From positions 7,663,501 through 7,727,500 of the forward strand of contig NC_056410.1 of the NCBI RefSeq assembly GCF_905147365.1: a stretch of DNA of 64,000 bases, written 5' to 3'. Shown piece after piece: positions 31,097 through 43,295 of the stretch; the first letter of the stretch is position 1; the number at the start of each line of letters is the position of its first letter. Below the pieces are notes generated by a model. It was not told where the DNA came from. It was given only the letters and a program-made list of their open reading frames with translations, and did no database searches. This DNA comes from Aricia agestis (lineage: Eukaryota; Arthropoda; Insecta; Lepidoptera; Lycaenidae). Position numbers and translations under genes: made by a program.

Positions 31097-31639
31097 TCTG
31101 AACGTTGTTTTAACTATTTTGAGTGCTAAGGTTTGAAAGCTTCATAATAGGGAATTTAAGTATACAAATAGGCAATAAAGAACATTTTCAATTAGACTTT
31201 CGTAATTAATCGACTTCAAAAGACTTACAAGAAAATATAGAACTTCAAAGAGGATGTACATTCATTTTACAGTTGAATTAACCCGTAATTTACTTAACAA
31301 AATATATTGAGGCCGGTGTTATCTTCAACTCCGTTTGAATGAATATCAGACCAGCCTATTTCAATAGAAAACTTCCCTCAAATATATATTGTGTATAATA
31401 TTAGTAATAATTAATTAACGGAAAACATTGAAGGAGACATCGGATAATCTTAGGTCGGCCATTTATTTGCAATCAATTGTATCGATCCATCGTCAACGTT
31501 AAATCTTCCTAAACTACTGACTAACTAACTAATGACTAAGCTAATTATATAGTCATGAAATACATATAATCGTAGCAGCTAAGGAACGGTTCAAATGGTT
31601 ATGCAAGTTTGAATAATTGCATAAAAAATATACTTTATA
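31097..31639. other. AT-rich intergenic sequence, nothing recognised
   Basis: No supported feature. Confidence 0.35.
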
Positions 31640-31850
31640 ATATTATGCGAAATGCGAAAGTGTGTCTGTATATATAGAAGGCACGCTCAAGCAGCAGAAC
31701 TCTTTTTGCTAAAATTTGGTATGGAGATACTTTGAGCCCCGGGAAAGGACATAATATATCCCCCTGATGAGCCTCGGGAAAGGTACATCTTACATTTCTC
31801 CGGGACAAATGTAGGATTCCCAAGCGATAAACGAATAATATACAATACAG
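31640..31850 (+). repeat. Helitron-like 'GCTAAAATTTGGTATGGAGA' repeat
   Basis: Contains AATGCGAAAGTGTGTCTGT, GGTATGGAGATACTTTGAGC and CCGGGAAAGGACATAATAT in the order typical of the family at 13755, 43296 and 62384. Confidence 0.5.
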
Positions 31851-32107
31851 TGATTAGTCGACGCTAACGGCTCTAACTAGGGCTTATGCCGTGTTATACC
31901 CGTTGCATAAATTACAATAGATGTACCAATATGAATGCTAATTCTGATTTCACGCGGAACGACGCTCGACAGCCAGAAGTTCATTTAAATTCACTAATAA
32001 TTGCTTGTTCATAATATTATCAACATATTATGTAAGTATTAGATACCTACAAATAATAATAATAGGTCATATAAAGGTATTTATTGTGGCCGGAGGCTGT
32101 GTCTTAA

Positions 32108-32591
32108 GAGGATACACCAAGGGCGAGAGAAATTGAAAATAGGTATTTGAAAATGTATTGCTGTCTCACCAATCTCAAGTCTCCCACCGCACAGCGTGAT
32201 AGAGACAACACGACAAAAGTTTTAAAAAAAGAACAGAAAATCTTCGGTTCGTTGTCCGCTGAGTCCTTCTCCAAAACTTACCCGATTAAAGTACTTTTTC
32301 ATTAAGAATTAAAGCAAGGCTTGAGCTGTGTTCCTATGTTCTATTTTTTTTTGTTTAATTTAGCCAGTTTTGTTTTCTGGGTGTTTGAGCACAGAGGAAA
32401 ATCTGGCCATTTTTTTGGGTTTTTGGACGTTATCATCTTTTTTAATAATAAAATTATGAAAAAAAAGAAAACATAGGGACATGCTAATAGTGGCCATAGA
32501 TATTCAGGAAAAAATCATAACTCTACCGGCATTATCCAGGGAGGCAACAGGGGACTACGTTTGTATGGAAAAACGGCGGTGTGGACTCCTC
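32108..32591. mobile_element. TTAA-flanked non-autonomous element (piggyBac-type)
   Basis: TTAA at 32104-32107 and 32592-32595 flank termini GAGGATACACC and GGTGTGGACTCCTC. 484 bp, no coding. TTAA duplication is characteristic of piggyBac-mobilised elements. Confidence 0.6.
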
Positions 32592-33097
32592 TTAAAAATT
32601 AGGGATAGACGTAAACAGGACACACTAGTCACACTACTTTGAATTTTTGGTCATTAATTGCTTGCGGAAAATGTGATTTGCATCCATGGACAAAAATAAT
32701 AATATAATTATTAATATTTTTCTAGTCCGTGCTTTCAGAATTGGTTTTATAGTCGTTTATGAATAATTTTTATCCTTATTAACTCTTAAGCTTTCTCAAA
32801 GTTAAGTGAAAAAGTTTTATTAAGGTTCATCGAAGTAAAAGCTGCTGATAAAAATAAAGTTAATGCTTTAAACAAATCGGCCAATATTACTTAGTAGCCA
32901 TTCTAAATAATTCAGAAGGTTTCGCCGGCTCGTACATTAGTCTGCCCAAGAAATATATTAGGCAACCGAGCTATGAATTTGAGAGTTATTAATTTTGCAT
33001 TTTTATTATGCCCCTTTTACATAGAATTAATGATTTTGGATTTTTTTTAATAGCGATTTCTTACAAAATATGAATCTATCCATCGAGCCGGCTTTAA

Positions 33098-33284
33098 TGG
33101 CTGGTTTACACGTATTAAGTAGATAAGTAGTAACTAAATTCTAATTGTCATCTACCTTAGTACTTACTAAATTTTAACTTGCTACTTGCTACTAAATTTT
33201 GTGTTTACATGCAATTAACGACTTAAAATTAAGTTAAAATTTAGTTACCTACTTATCAATTACTTAATACGTGTAAACCAGCCA
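33098..33284. mobile_element. Harbinger-like MITE (187 bp, TAA duplication)
   Basis: TAA at 33095-33097 and 33285-33287 flank termini TGGCTGGTTTACACGTATTA and their complement. The arms continue into ACTAAATT...AATTTAGT. No coding. Confidence 0.75.
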
Positions 33285-33429
33285 TAATACATCAAAACAA
33301 AAACAAATGTTTGCAATTTCATCTATAACTGTCTCCATGACGTGTAAAATATTAAGATTTAAACATTTGTTGTAAACTTTTAAATTCGTTCATAGCCGTA
33401 TACTCTTCGCTTCTATAGTTTTCTTTCTA

Positions 33430-34197
33430 TCTATACATATAATAAAACCGTAGAAATGACAATTCTGTACATTAAAGATATCCAAAAAATAATAAGCGGG
33501 GGCTGTTACTACATCGCTATAGAAGCCAAAACTGTGGTTTTTTGTCTGTCTGTCTGTCTGTATGTTTGTTCCACCATCACACGCAAACTACTGATCCGAT
33601 TTGAATGCGGTTTTCACAGATATATATTTTGTCTTCTCCCAACTTAACATCTGGTGTACAAAAATTTTTCCTCCCACCTCTCCAAGGGGTCAAAAGAGGG
33701 GGTAAGATTTTGTACCAAACTTTTTTCTTCAATGGAGTAACTTCATATTATTAACTGTATTTTCCAATTTAACATCTGGTGTATAAAATTTTTCCCCCAC
33801 CCCTTTAAGGGGGCCGAAGAGGGGGTCAGATATTGTATCAAACTTATTTTTTAACATGAAAACTACTGATCCGATTTTAATATGGTTTTCGCAGATATAT
33901 TATCCTGGTAAAGTTGCTAAGCAAAATGGTGTTGCGTCGTTAGTGTTGAGTTTTAATTCTTATTCCTTAGGAACAAACTAAGTTATTAATTAATAGTGAA
34001 ACATACTGATTTCGAGTGTCATTTGATTAATATGAGGGAGGCTTTGCCCGGATATGGACAGACGGACAGGCTGATATTATATCTTTGTACTCGGGTTCCG
34101 TTTTTTACCATTTGAGTAAGGGACCATAAAAAGGAGAGAATTATCAATTTCCGTTATTATAATATGGTAACGCCTACGAAGTCGCGGGAAACAGCTA
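33430..34197 (+). mobile_element. Helitron unit A of a head-to-tail pair, copy 1
   Basis: It starts TCTATACATATAATAAAACC and ends around GTCGCGGGAAACAGCTA at 34197, followed at once by the TC of unit B. The interior has (CTGT)n at 33544 and two related tandem segments (CCAACTTAACATCTGGTGTA, then GGGGTCAAAAGAGGGGGTAA). The same unit with the same junction is at 59917-60735 on the minus strand. Confidence 0.75.
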
Positions 34198-34433
34198 TCC
34201 ATACTGATATTATAAATGCGAAAGTGTATTTGTTTGTTTGTCCTTCCTTCGCAGCCTAACGAAGCAACCAATTGACTTGATTTTTGGCATCGACTTAGTT
34301 GAAAGGATAGAGAGTAACATAGGCTACTTTTGGTCTTGGAAAAACATCATGTTTCTAAAGGAGATTTGCAAGAATATTAGTATTGCACATGATTTTCGAA
34401 TTTCATGCGAGCGAAGCCGCGGGCAAAAGCTAG
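34198..34433 (+). mobile_element. Helitron unit B of the pair, copy 1
   Basis: It starts TCCATACTGATATTATAAAT and ends GCCGCGGGCAAAAGCTAG at 34433, a textbook lepidopteran Helitron 3' end. 236 bp. The minus-strand copy at 59681-59916 has the same length and differs at roughly a dozen bases. Confidence 0.85.
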
Positions 34434-35994
34434 TTTACAATAATTTCATTAATTGCGCAAAATGCAGAATTAAATAATTACATTTTTTTTCAGTATTTAT
34501 TTAATTTTAAACAGTTCTTTAGTCTTTATTTTCATTGTCCTGTACAAGTTGTTATTTAGTCGAATAGACAATAAATTAAACAACATTTTTTCAATATTTT
34601 AGGTAAATATAGCTATCGGGAATAGCATTCGTCGTTGCTAATAAATTTTGCTGGTAGTCTGACAAAAGACATATTTATGGGGGCCGAGATTTATGACACA
34701 GATAGGTATATTTTATTCTTTTTTATTCATTGCATAGTTTTTGTCCGTTACGTTTTTACATGGCTATCTATTAGCATATAGGAAATTCGAAAGCCTATTT
34801 TATTTTCTATAGAAGATTCACTCTACTTTTTGCTACATAATAACGTCATATTAATGATAATTAAATAGGTACGTATCTAAGTAAAAATAGTTACTTTAAA
34901 CCTGCAGGTCTATTAAAGTTTTGCGAATTGAAGAAAGGAATGATACGTTTTATAATAATGAAAATTCACTGACTCAAATTCAGAGGTAATCATTAAAAAT
35001 TTAAAAGGGATTCGAACATTTTTGTATGGAACCTGGCAAATCTAGCCGCCGGCCATTTTGGTGCTCGGATATTTTGAAAAAAAAAATCAAGATGGCCTAT
35101 GCCGCAAAGGTTCGTACATACCCCTTTCCTTCTCTTTCTGTCGTGATAAAATTTTTAAGTATTTAGAATTCGTTTCATAGCTGTAACATAATACGTCTTA
35201 ATCCCACCAAAAACATTTCTTGTAAAATATTGCTGAGACGCCCACATAAGGTTTACCCTGTGAAAAAGATATGAGATCTCATGTAGAGACAAGCTTCTCA
35301 ATCTACACGGCCTAACTCTACTAACCCTAACTTCAACAAATTCTACACACTAGTAAATATGTATGGCTTCGCCGTTTCGCTACCGTCGCGGAGGTGATGC
35401 GCATATTTAGTTTCTGATCTGAATTTAGTAACGAAACAGCCCAGATGTGTATGACATAAGATCTTCTATGTCATACATTTTTTTGTATAAGAATTATCCA
35501 TTAAGTGACGAAAAGGGCAAACATCATAATATTCAATATGCGGTACAGGCAAAACTTTTACAAATTAAACTCGGAAATTGCTTGTTTCGCCAATAAAATA
35601 AAGGGATGCCCGGATACAACCCTGTGTCCTTTGAAAAATAGGGTTAAGCATTTCCTTAATCTGAAACTATTAGGGGCACATTCGCGTTAACCGAATCGGT
35701 GGACACAGACATAGAAAAATTTCATTTGGCAAATGTTATGTCGCCCCGGAAAATCGAATTACATCCATTTAATTTGATAAAAGCTTGCATTAGCTGGAAT
35801 GTACTTTAACATATTTCTTCGTCCGAAAATGTCTCTCGCTGTTTCTGTTTGAATTAGATTTTTTTAAATTACGGTATCTTTTACTCATTGTTGTAAATGT
35901 TTCACAGAATTTTAGATTCCATTGTATGTATTTATTACTTTTTTATTCAACAAATTTTCTTGCAAGTTGCAATCATGAATCAATGAATATTTTA
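34434..35994. other. AT-rich intergenic sequence, nothing recognised
   Basis: No exon-like frames. A short unique GC-richer patch near 35040 (GCCGCCGGCCATTTTGG) has no recognisable identity. Confidence 0.35.
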
Positions 35995-36444
35995 GGGTGG
36001 GTTGCACCAGAAGCGTGGTTAAAATTAAAGTTAAGGTTAAAGTTATGGTTATAGTTAAGGCTAAATTTAGCTTTAACTTTAATTTTAACCTTAACTTTGA
36101 CCGGAGAAATTGACAGATTTTCAGATCAGACAGCCACTGACCGGACAGCTGGTCCAACAAGGTTATAAAGTTAATGAACGTGGGCGGGGGCGCTGCTGGA
36201 AAGGAGAACTGTCAAAAATGGCGTTTTTGTATGATGACAGCATTAGTTCCTTTTTTCGCCACGTACATATTTTAAAACCGCCATATTTAACCATAACCAT
36301 AGAGCTCTACAAAGAGCTCTATGGTTATGGTTAAATATGGCGTCTTGATGGCGTCCATTTTTAACTTTAACCTGCGTCCATTTTTTTATTGTAGTTAGAG
36401 TTAAAGTTACAGTTTTAGTTAAAGTTAGTTGGTGCAACCCAACC
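35995..36444. mobile_element. Harbinger-like MITE, GGGTGGGTTGCACCAG terminus (TTA duplication)
   Basis: TTA at 35992-35994 and 36445-36447 flank termini GGGTGGGTTGCACCAG and CTTGGTGCAACCC-type sequence. The interior is rich in TTAAAGTTA-type short repeats. It contains a perfect hairpin at 36281-36340 and a core (about 36195-36262) shared with the unrelated MITE at 47093-47219. Confidence 0.75.
36281..36340. repeat. Perfect 28-bp-stem hairpin
   Basis: The left arm 36281-36308 (CCATATTTAACCATAACCAT...) and right arm 36313-36340 are exact complements with a 4-nt loop (ACAA). Confidence 0.95.
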
Positions 36445-36839
36445 TTAATAAATTAATACTTAAAAAAACATTTTAAAAGTTCTGTAAGTACAAACTAAAA
36501 ATGTCGCAGGAAGTTAAAGATTTTCGCTAAATACGTAGGTTTGTATAAATCTAAACCTATAAGAATATTCGGCAAACGCACAAAGGTGAGGTTACCTTCA
36601 ATAATAACACATTGTTTATCCTGAATTTATGTGCAGCAGTGCGTTATCTGTATCGGCTTGGGGCGATTTATACGTCCGTGTCCGTACCCTGGGCCCTGGT
36701 GGTCCGTACCGACTACCGCTGTATGTTAGGTGAGGCTAATGAAAGAAATTATTATGGGCCTGACTTAGTTTGTTTTGTATTGCGTATCGTGGTATACATA
36801 ATGGCTTATTTTTAATTTACTTTTCTGCTTTTGTGTTAT

Positions 36840-36950
36840 TTTTAGGGTTCCGTACCCAAAGGGTAAAAACGGGATCCTATTACTAAGACTTCGTTGTCTG
36901 TCCGTCTGTCTGTCTCCAGGCTGTATCTCAAGAACCGTTACCGGTAGGTC
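36840..36950. repeat. GGGTTCCGTACCC-family fragment
   Basis: TTAGGGTTCCGTACCCAAAG, GGGATCCTATTACTAAGACT, the (TGTC) tract, and GCTGTATCTCAAGAACCG. Confidence 0.65.
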
Positions 36951-37412
36951 ACCAGCTAGTTTCGCTCGGGGTCCATTTTAAGAAATTAAATGACCTTCGC
37001 GGTCCGCACATTTTATAAAAAAAAATATTAAACGAAGGTAATTACAGAAAATACAAAGTTTTTTTTTCATCATCATTTACATAATATCAATGAGAAAAGT
37101 GAAATTTTTTGTACCTAATTGTTAGCTCTCTAATGTTTGGAGTGAAACTGGTGCAAGCACGAAATATATAACACTACGGTGCAAGCTATAATTGATATGA
37201 AATCCTGGAGAGGTTTATCAGTAAGTCGAGACCGAAATTTATTTCAACGAAGTTCATCTTCGAAAATACTTGGTCCGTAGTCCGCACACCATGGGTAGGC
37301 GGTCCGCCATTCGGTGACCCCTGCCCTAGGGGACTACCTACTAAAACCTCATCTGATGGTTCTCCACTCGCAGAGACAAGAGTTGCGGAATAATATCCAC
37401 CGCAAGACAAGT

Positions 37413-37760
37413 ACAGTGCTCCCAAAATGATAATGCGCATAGAAATTTTCGTAATTTTTCGGCAACGATCCTATTTCCCGAGCATCGGAAGACGTCGCTG
37501 AAAGCGCTGCTTTAAACTTAAATTTAAGAAAAACAGCGCTTTGCAGCGACGTAGAGGCACCTGACGTTGCTTGGGCATTACCACGGTAACGCCGCGATGG
37601 CTTCCCGGTGAGGCGACAGCGGACAGCCACCGGCTATATCACATTGATGTCTATACCCTTTAAATAAGGTGCAAAATGCAAGTTTCATAGATTCGGGTGT
37701 TTTTGTGATTACGACAATTAGCGAAGATTTCCATGCGCATTATTAATTTGGGAGTACTGT
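37413..37760. mobile_element. Tc1/mariner-type MITE, CAGTGCTCCCAAA termini, copy 1
   Basis: Flanked by TA. The left end CAGTGCTCCCAAAATGATAA (with TGCGCATAG following) pairs with the right end TTTGGGAGTACTG. The interior has GCAGCGACGTAGAGGCACCT and GCGATGGCTTCCCGGT. TA duplication and CAGT-starting ends point to Tc1/mariner. The second copy (59247-60873) carries two insertions. Confidence 0.75.
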
Positions 37761-38177
37761 ATTATACATTATTATCAAATCAACATTCACTGTCAGCACA
37801 AAAAAGTCCTTTTCAAGTGCTTTAAAATGTGGAAAAGGTATCTATCATAACAATTTTTCATTCCAAACATAAAAGGGTGTTCAAATAAAGATGACCGGAA
37901 AAAAAGGTTCAGGTTTTTATTCAGTTAGTCCCTTTGTCTCTGAGTGGACAGATTTTCAGGCGCCGTTTATCATTCCTCTTTATCCGTTTTGCTCTAATGA
38001 ACTTACACCTCTTTGGAAAAGGTCGTTTATTTTAATTAAGTTTTATATTGAAATGTTTTTTCTTTTTTTAATTTTTAATCGACAGTTATAAAGTGATTAT
38101 CTGAGTTAATAGATAACATTAGGGTCTATTTATGGTTGATCACAAATTTTATTATAAGATGATAATTATAACTAATA

Positions 38178-38965
38178 CTAGATGTCCCGCGCGGCTTCGC
38201 CCACGTATATTAGGAATTTTACGGAAACCGTACATTTTCCTTAAAAATAGCTTATGGCCCTACTCCCTTTACTTGTCGATTTACAAACTCGAGTCTCGGT
38301 CTAAAAGACTAAATAGTACCAATAACAGGGTCATTACAGGCTCATAAGTCATAACCATGGGAGGATGCATGGTATAATATGGTAGTGATGATGATGATGA
38401 TGAATGTAATTTGCATAGTAGCATATTATGCTTTCCGTTCTTAAAACAACGCCGAAACTCCCAAACTCGTATCTATAAAGAATCAGGAGTTCTCTCAGCA
38501 CCTTCCGAACCACGGTATACCAGGTATACCTCGGTGCTAAATCTTACTTTTTGGTAGCATATGCTTAGTTAGTCACCACATATTACCCTATAAATTTTGA
38601 GGAGTTCCCTCGATTACTTATGGATCCTTCATCAGATCACCAGTTTTGTGAATATAATACCAAATTGGTATGATACCCTATATACAAAAAGAAAAATTTT
38701 GAAAATCGGTTGACAAACGGCGGAGTAATCGTTAAATATAAGAAAACGAACATAACACTTTCAAAATGGGGGAGCCATTTTGAAAGTTGGTTAAAATTGT
38801 TGCCTATGTGTTATTCTGATGTATAAGCTATGTTATTGTAAAGTTTCATTAAAATCCGTTTAGTAGTTTTTGCGTGAAAGAGTAACAAACATCCATACAT
38901 CCACACATCCATACATCCATACATCCAAACAAACTTTCGCCTTTATAATATTAAAGTAGGATATT
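38178..38965 (-). mobile_element. Helitron (CTAGATGTCCCGCGCGG family), copy 1
   Basis: CTAGATGTCCCGCGCGGCTT at 38178 is the reversed 3' end, and CCTTTATAATATTAAAG near 38945 is the 5' side. The interior has a (GAT)n tract at 38388 and the block AGCACCTTCCGAACCACGG. Related bodies are at 42790-43255 (plus) and 45246-45770 (minus). Confidence 0.75.
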
Positions 38966-38977
38966 AGTAGGATATAA

Positions 38978-39210
38978 TCTTATATCTTTAAACGAGCAAT
39001 TCTTGTATATATAGGTATATATAATATAATATAGGTATATATAATATAATTGAAATCTCTGAATCGGCTCCGATTTTTATAAAATTTAGTATATTACGAG
39101 TATAGGGGGTTTCGGGGGCGATAAATCGATCTAGCTAGGAATAATTTTTAGAAAATGTAATTTTATTCGTGTCTTATCGAATACCGAGCAAAGCTCGGTC
39201 AAATAGCTAG
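38978..39210 (+). mobile_element. Helitron, AGCTCGG-hairpin family, copy 2
   Basis: It starts TCTTATATCTTTAAACGAGC and ends with hairpin CCGAGCAAAGCTCGG, then TCAAATAGCTAG at 39210. Confidence 0.9.
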
Positions 39211-39221
39211 TTAGAAGTGAT

Positions 39222-39791
39222 AATAATAATAATATCTATGGACGCTTCACACCACGTCAGTCTGGCCCCGTGCTAAGTACCTGAAGGACTTGTGTTACGG
39301 GTACCAGACAACGGAAATATATTTAATACTTTTATTCTATACTATATATTTAAGATTGTTATTTTATCATACACAATATATTCAATACACATAGTCCGGA
39401 CTGAACACTTTTTCTGAGCGTGTAGTTCGAAAACGGATAAGAATTTGGAAAACTGTATAAAATCTAATTTATAGTGAATTTAATAAGCTTTAATGTCGCC
39501 ATAGAATATTTTATGCTACAACGCATATTTAATTTTAGTTATTGACGAAAAACAAAAAAATTGACCTTTGTCGCCCCCATCCCTCGGGCTCACCTCCTAG
39601 ACGTCAGGACTTTTAGTATGTTTTGTCCCTGCTTAGGTTCCCGTTTACGCATTCTACAACTACTTTGTTGACTGAGCTAACATCCAGACCCGGGAACATT
39701 GAAAACTATTTTTGTTCCGTCGGCGGGATTCGAACCTGCGACCCCGGCTTGAGTTGCCACACACTCAACCAATTGAGCCACAGAGGTCGTC
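39222..39791 (-). mobile_element. tRNA-derived SINE, full length
   Basis: Read on minus: a tRNA-like head at 39791-39715 has an A box (TGGCTCAATTGG) and a B box (GGTTCGAATCC). An unrelated body follows, then a conserved 3' part with CTAGGTACTT/CACGGGGCCAGACTGACGTG (39300-39239), ending in an (ATT)n tract at 39222-39236. The head lacks a normal tRNA fold, so it is not a tRNA gene. A 3' fragment of the same family is at 41632-41703. Confidence 0.8.
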
Positions 39792-39935
39792 AGCCGATAA
39801 CGTCAGAATACTAGCAATGAAATAGCAATATAAAACATTATTTACATGAATTGTCATTAGTTTTACATTTTATGAGAATACCATTTTGTGGTTTGACAGG
39901 TAACGGACTAGATCCTACAATGAACTAAAAAGAGT

Positions 39936-40264
39936 AAGAGCCTGCGATGGCCAGACCTTCCTCAGTTTCGTAAAGCTGAAAGTTTACCTGTTTGTGGCCT
40001 TTACAGAGGTAAGAACGACCAGGAACTATGGAGTTTCGGTCGCGGTTACTTTAGGAGGTATCCAGTTCTGAAGGTCAACCTGATCTTCCAGAAAGAGTAA
40101 AGCTTAATTTCACAGCTTAAATTTTTTAGGTAGTAGAGGAATCTCCTAAGGTAACTGCGATCGAAACTCCATATTTGCTGATCGTTCTTACTTCTGTAAA
40201 GGCCACAAACAGGTAAACTTTCAGCTTTACGAAGCTGAGGAAGGTCTGACCATTAGAGGCTCTT
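39936..40264. mobile_element. Foldback MITE, AAGAGCCT termini
   Basis: About 85-base arms (39936-40020 and 40178-40264) pair nearly perfectly, including CAGACCTTCCTCAG and AAAGTTTACCTGTTTGTGGC. The loop is about 150 bases. Confidence 0.8.
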
Positions 40265-40668
40265 GGACTCTTGGTCCATAAGCTGTTAACTACAATTAAA
40301 TAATAGAATAATTAGTGTACAGACTACAGGTTAAAATATGATAGAATTTACGTCATACACAAAGAAACTTTTGTCAGAGGTTCAACAGCAACACGTCTTT
40401 TGTTTGGAGCGCTAACGAGAAAAGTTACTTGTTTATATTTTAGTTCTAGTTCCGTTTTTAGTGTTCAACTATTATATAGTAACTGAAGATGATCTGACGT
40501 TATCAGTGTTTCATACGACCTACGCACTCAGTGATTAAGTGAGTAGACTTTAGAGGCATTATTAGGACTTTGCTAAAATGAGTTAATTAGCTCAAAATTC
40601 ATCATCATCCATCTATGATTTTGGAGCCTATTGCAACAGACAAACAATTCCTCCTTATAATAAAAAAA

Positions 40669-41129
40669 ATCTGCCAAGTGCGAGTCAGACTCGCGCACGA
40701 AGGGTTCCGTACTGTGAAAAAGCAAACATAGATCAAAAATTGTGTTTTTGTATAGGATATACCCTTAATTTTTTATTTTATTTTAATATTATTCTTAAAT
40801 ATTATAGGAGACATATAATTAAGGGCTTTGTGAAAATATCAAGTGCCTACATGTTGCTATTATTGATATCGAGCAAAAAAGGCCAAAGAAACACGTTTGT
40901 TGTATGGGAATATTAATTTTATTTTGTTTTTATTATTTGTTGCTATAGCGGCAACAGATATACACAATCTGTGAAAATTTCAGAACTCTAGCTATAGCGG
41001 TTCTTGAGATACAGCCTGAACACAGACAGAACAGACAGACGGACAAACAGACGGACAAACAGACGGACAGACAGACATCGAAGTCTCATGAATAGGGTCC
41101 CGTTTTCATCCTTGGGTATGGAACCCTAA
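40669..41129. repeat. GGTTCCG-family repeat, complete short copy
   Basis: The left end CTGCCAAGTGCGAGTCAGAC, then GAAGGGTTCCGTA, and the right end GGGTCCCGTTTTCATCCTTG, then GGAACCCTAA. A (GACA/GACG)n tract sits at 41022-41074. 460 bp. Confidence 0.7.
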
Positions 41130-41399
41130 CAACTAGTTGCACCTCGAGACTACTGGCAAACGATAAATCGAAACCTTATATACTGCCTTTTCATCTTTCT
41201 AAAGAGGAGATTTTATTTTTGCTCCATTTTAGTTTAGTTAGAAATTTTAAATCAGGTCACTGCCTTACGCAATTACAAATTTTTACAAGATATTAACATA
41301 CTTAAGTGATAAGTACATGTAATAAATTTAATTTAATACTTTCATCACACACAATTTTCCCATAAACAAGTAGAAATGTTCATAAAACAAAAGCAATCT

Positions 41400-41600
41400 C
41401 ATAGGTGTCGACTGCGGAGTTCTTTCACCATGTCAGGGGTCCTTCTTGAGGCACGCATACAAATGGACACTTCTCCGCTCTCGCCGTAAGCGCTTTTCTA
41501 CCTAGAACAGCACTCCCGTTGATGTAATTTGATTTGACACTATTTCACAAGTTATGAGTTAAGTTTCAATAAATGTACGTTCAGTAAGAAAGTGAAACAA
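41400..41600. other. Unidentified GC-richer segment
   Basis: 41405-41520 is GC-balanced in AT-rich surroundings and has open frames on both strands (minus: GRKALTARAEKCPFVCVPQ; plus: MSGVLLEARIQMDTSPLSP). I recognise neither and see no convincing splice sites. It may be an unlisted repeat. Confidence 0.2.
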
Positions 41601-41631
41601 CTTTTTGTGATGTACATATATTATATTATAC

Positions 41632-41703
41632 AAGGACGCTTCACACCACGTTAGTCTGGCCCCGTGGTAAGTACCTGAAGGACTTGTGTTACGGGTGCCA
41701 CCT
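41632..41703 (-). mobile_element. 3' fragment of the tRNA-derived SINE
   Basis: GGACGCTTCACACCACGTTA, then GTCTGGCCCCGTG and GTACCTGAAGGACTTGTGTT, matches the 3' part at 39239-39305. Confidence 0.7.
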
Positions 41704-42159
41704 TAGTTTCAATGGCATTAGGACTACTACGTTTAATTTGTAATAAAATATTGACTCTATCATATAAATTTTTTTTCAACTCTCGTCTCTGAGACCCAGC
41801 TGATCTCAGACTGGCCGCGTAAGTATTGTCTCATAGTATCTAAGATTCAATAAAAAAAAACTATAATCCATTTTCAATTTGTCAACTTTTTGTCAACATA
41901 ACTTCAACCATAAATAAAAGAGTATAATTCGTATGTTGTCACTCAAAAATCTGTCATTTTCCTTGTGTGTGTGTTGTAGTGTGTGTAATGTTTTACTTGT
42001 TAAAAAAATGTATGATAAAAGCATAATTTCAAAATAATATTATCTCGATGCACTCCTTCACCATATAAACTATAATGACTGAGCAAAATTTCATTCACCT
42101 ACGTTTTCGCATTTTTCGTCAAAAGGGATACAAAGTTTTCCGCTTGCGTATTAATATTA

Positions 42160-42344
42160 TCTTATATTTTTAAACGAGCACTTCTTGTATATATATAAAT
42201 ATATAATTGGAATCTCGGAATTGGCTCCAACGATGTTCATAGTATATAGGGGGTTTCGGGGGCGATAAATCGATCTAGCTAGGAATCATTTTTAGAAAAT
42301 GTCATTTTCATCGAATACCGAGCAAAGCTCGGTCAAATAGCTAG
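42160..42344 (+). mobile_element. Helitron, AGCTCGG-hairpin family, copy 3
   Basis: It starts TCTTATATTTTTAAACGAGC and ends CCGAGCAAAGCTCGG, then TCAAATAGCTAG at 42344. Confidence 0.9.
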
Positions 42345-42789
42345 TATATATAAAATATGTATACTTATTTTTTGAACTTGATCATTCTAATCAAAATGCC
42401 AAAATTACAATACCATACCAAAATTACAATACAATACAGCAATGGATAAGGGTGCCAGATTCTGGATCAATGGCTGTTTAAAAAAATACAGTACACCAAG
42501 TGTCACAATATTAATAATATTATCATAAATGTTTCTTTTAAAAATCCATGATCTTGTTTTCATATCCTCTGGTTTTATAAGTTTTATGAGTTAGGTCAAC
42601 GATAAAAGCAATACTTAACTCTGCCTTTAAAAACAATATTTTATTGTTCACTTACGTTAATCACTTAGTAAAGTTGTTGGCTTAAAGTTGATATCATCAA
42701 TTTAATGTCTCTAAGTGACTAATTATAGAGTATAATAATAATTATAAGTAGTGACTCTTTAGTGACTGAGTAGTAACTAAGTATCCTAC

Positions 42790-43255
42790 TAATATCCTAC
42801 TAATAATATTATAAAGGCGAAAGTTTGTGAGTATAGATGTATGGATGTATGTGTGGATGTTTGTTACTCTTTCACGCAAAAACTACTAAATGGATTTTAA
42901 TGAAACTTTACAATAATATAGCTTATATAATATCAGAATAACACATAGGCTACAATTTTAACTAACTTTCAAAATGGGGGAGGGTTATGTTCGTTTTTTT
43001 ATATTCAACGTTTACTATGCCGTTTATGAACCGATTTTCAAATTTTTTCTTTTAGTGTATAGGGTATTATTCCAATTTGGTACTTTATTCACAAAAGTAG
43101 TGACCTGATGAAGGGATGCATAAGTAATCGAGGGAACTCCTCAAAATTTATATGGAAATACGTGGTGACTTCAGTTTCGTGAGAAGTATTCTAAGCATAA
43201 TATGCTACCAATAAGTAAGATTTTGCACCGAGGTTCTTTCTCTCTCAGCACCTTC
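42790..43255 (+). mobile_element. Helitron (CTAGATGTCCC family), copy 2, 3' truncated
   Basis: It starts around CTACTAATAATATTATAAAG, then GCGAAAGTTTGTGAG, and is co-linear with the reverse complement of 38290-38960. It stops at the CAGCACCTTCC block, where a hairpin and another repeat follow. Confidence 0.65.
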
Positions 43256-43293
43256 CAAACCATGGTAGGTTTGGCAGGTGCTGAGAGAGAAAG
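43236..43293. repeat. Hairpin with 18-bp perfect stem
   Basis: CTTTCTCTCTCAGCACCT (43236-43253) pairs with 43276-43293, and the inner CCAAACC/GGTTTGG extends the stem. It lies at the junction of two Helitron-like repeats. Confidence 0.7.
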
Positions 43294-43295
43294 AG

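Noticed and set aside
34198..34477. Frame MSFLRSLTKQPIDLIFGIDL shared with 59592-59876
   Set aside because: It lies inside non-autonomous Helitron unit B. The frame is conserved only because the two copies are recent; no known domain.
39715..39791. tRNA gene on minus strand
   Set aside because: It has A and B boxes but no proper acceptor or anticodon pairing, and it is continuous with a SINE body and (ATT)n tail.
41400..41520. Possible exon (MSGVLLEARIQMDTSPLSP)
   Set aside because: No convincing splice sites or known domain. It may be a repeat; kept only as an unidentified segment.
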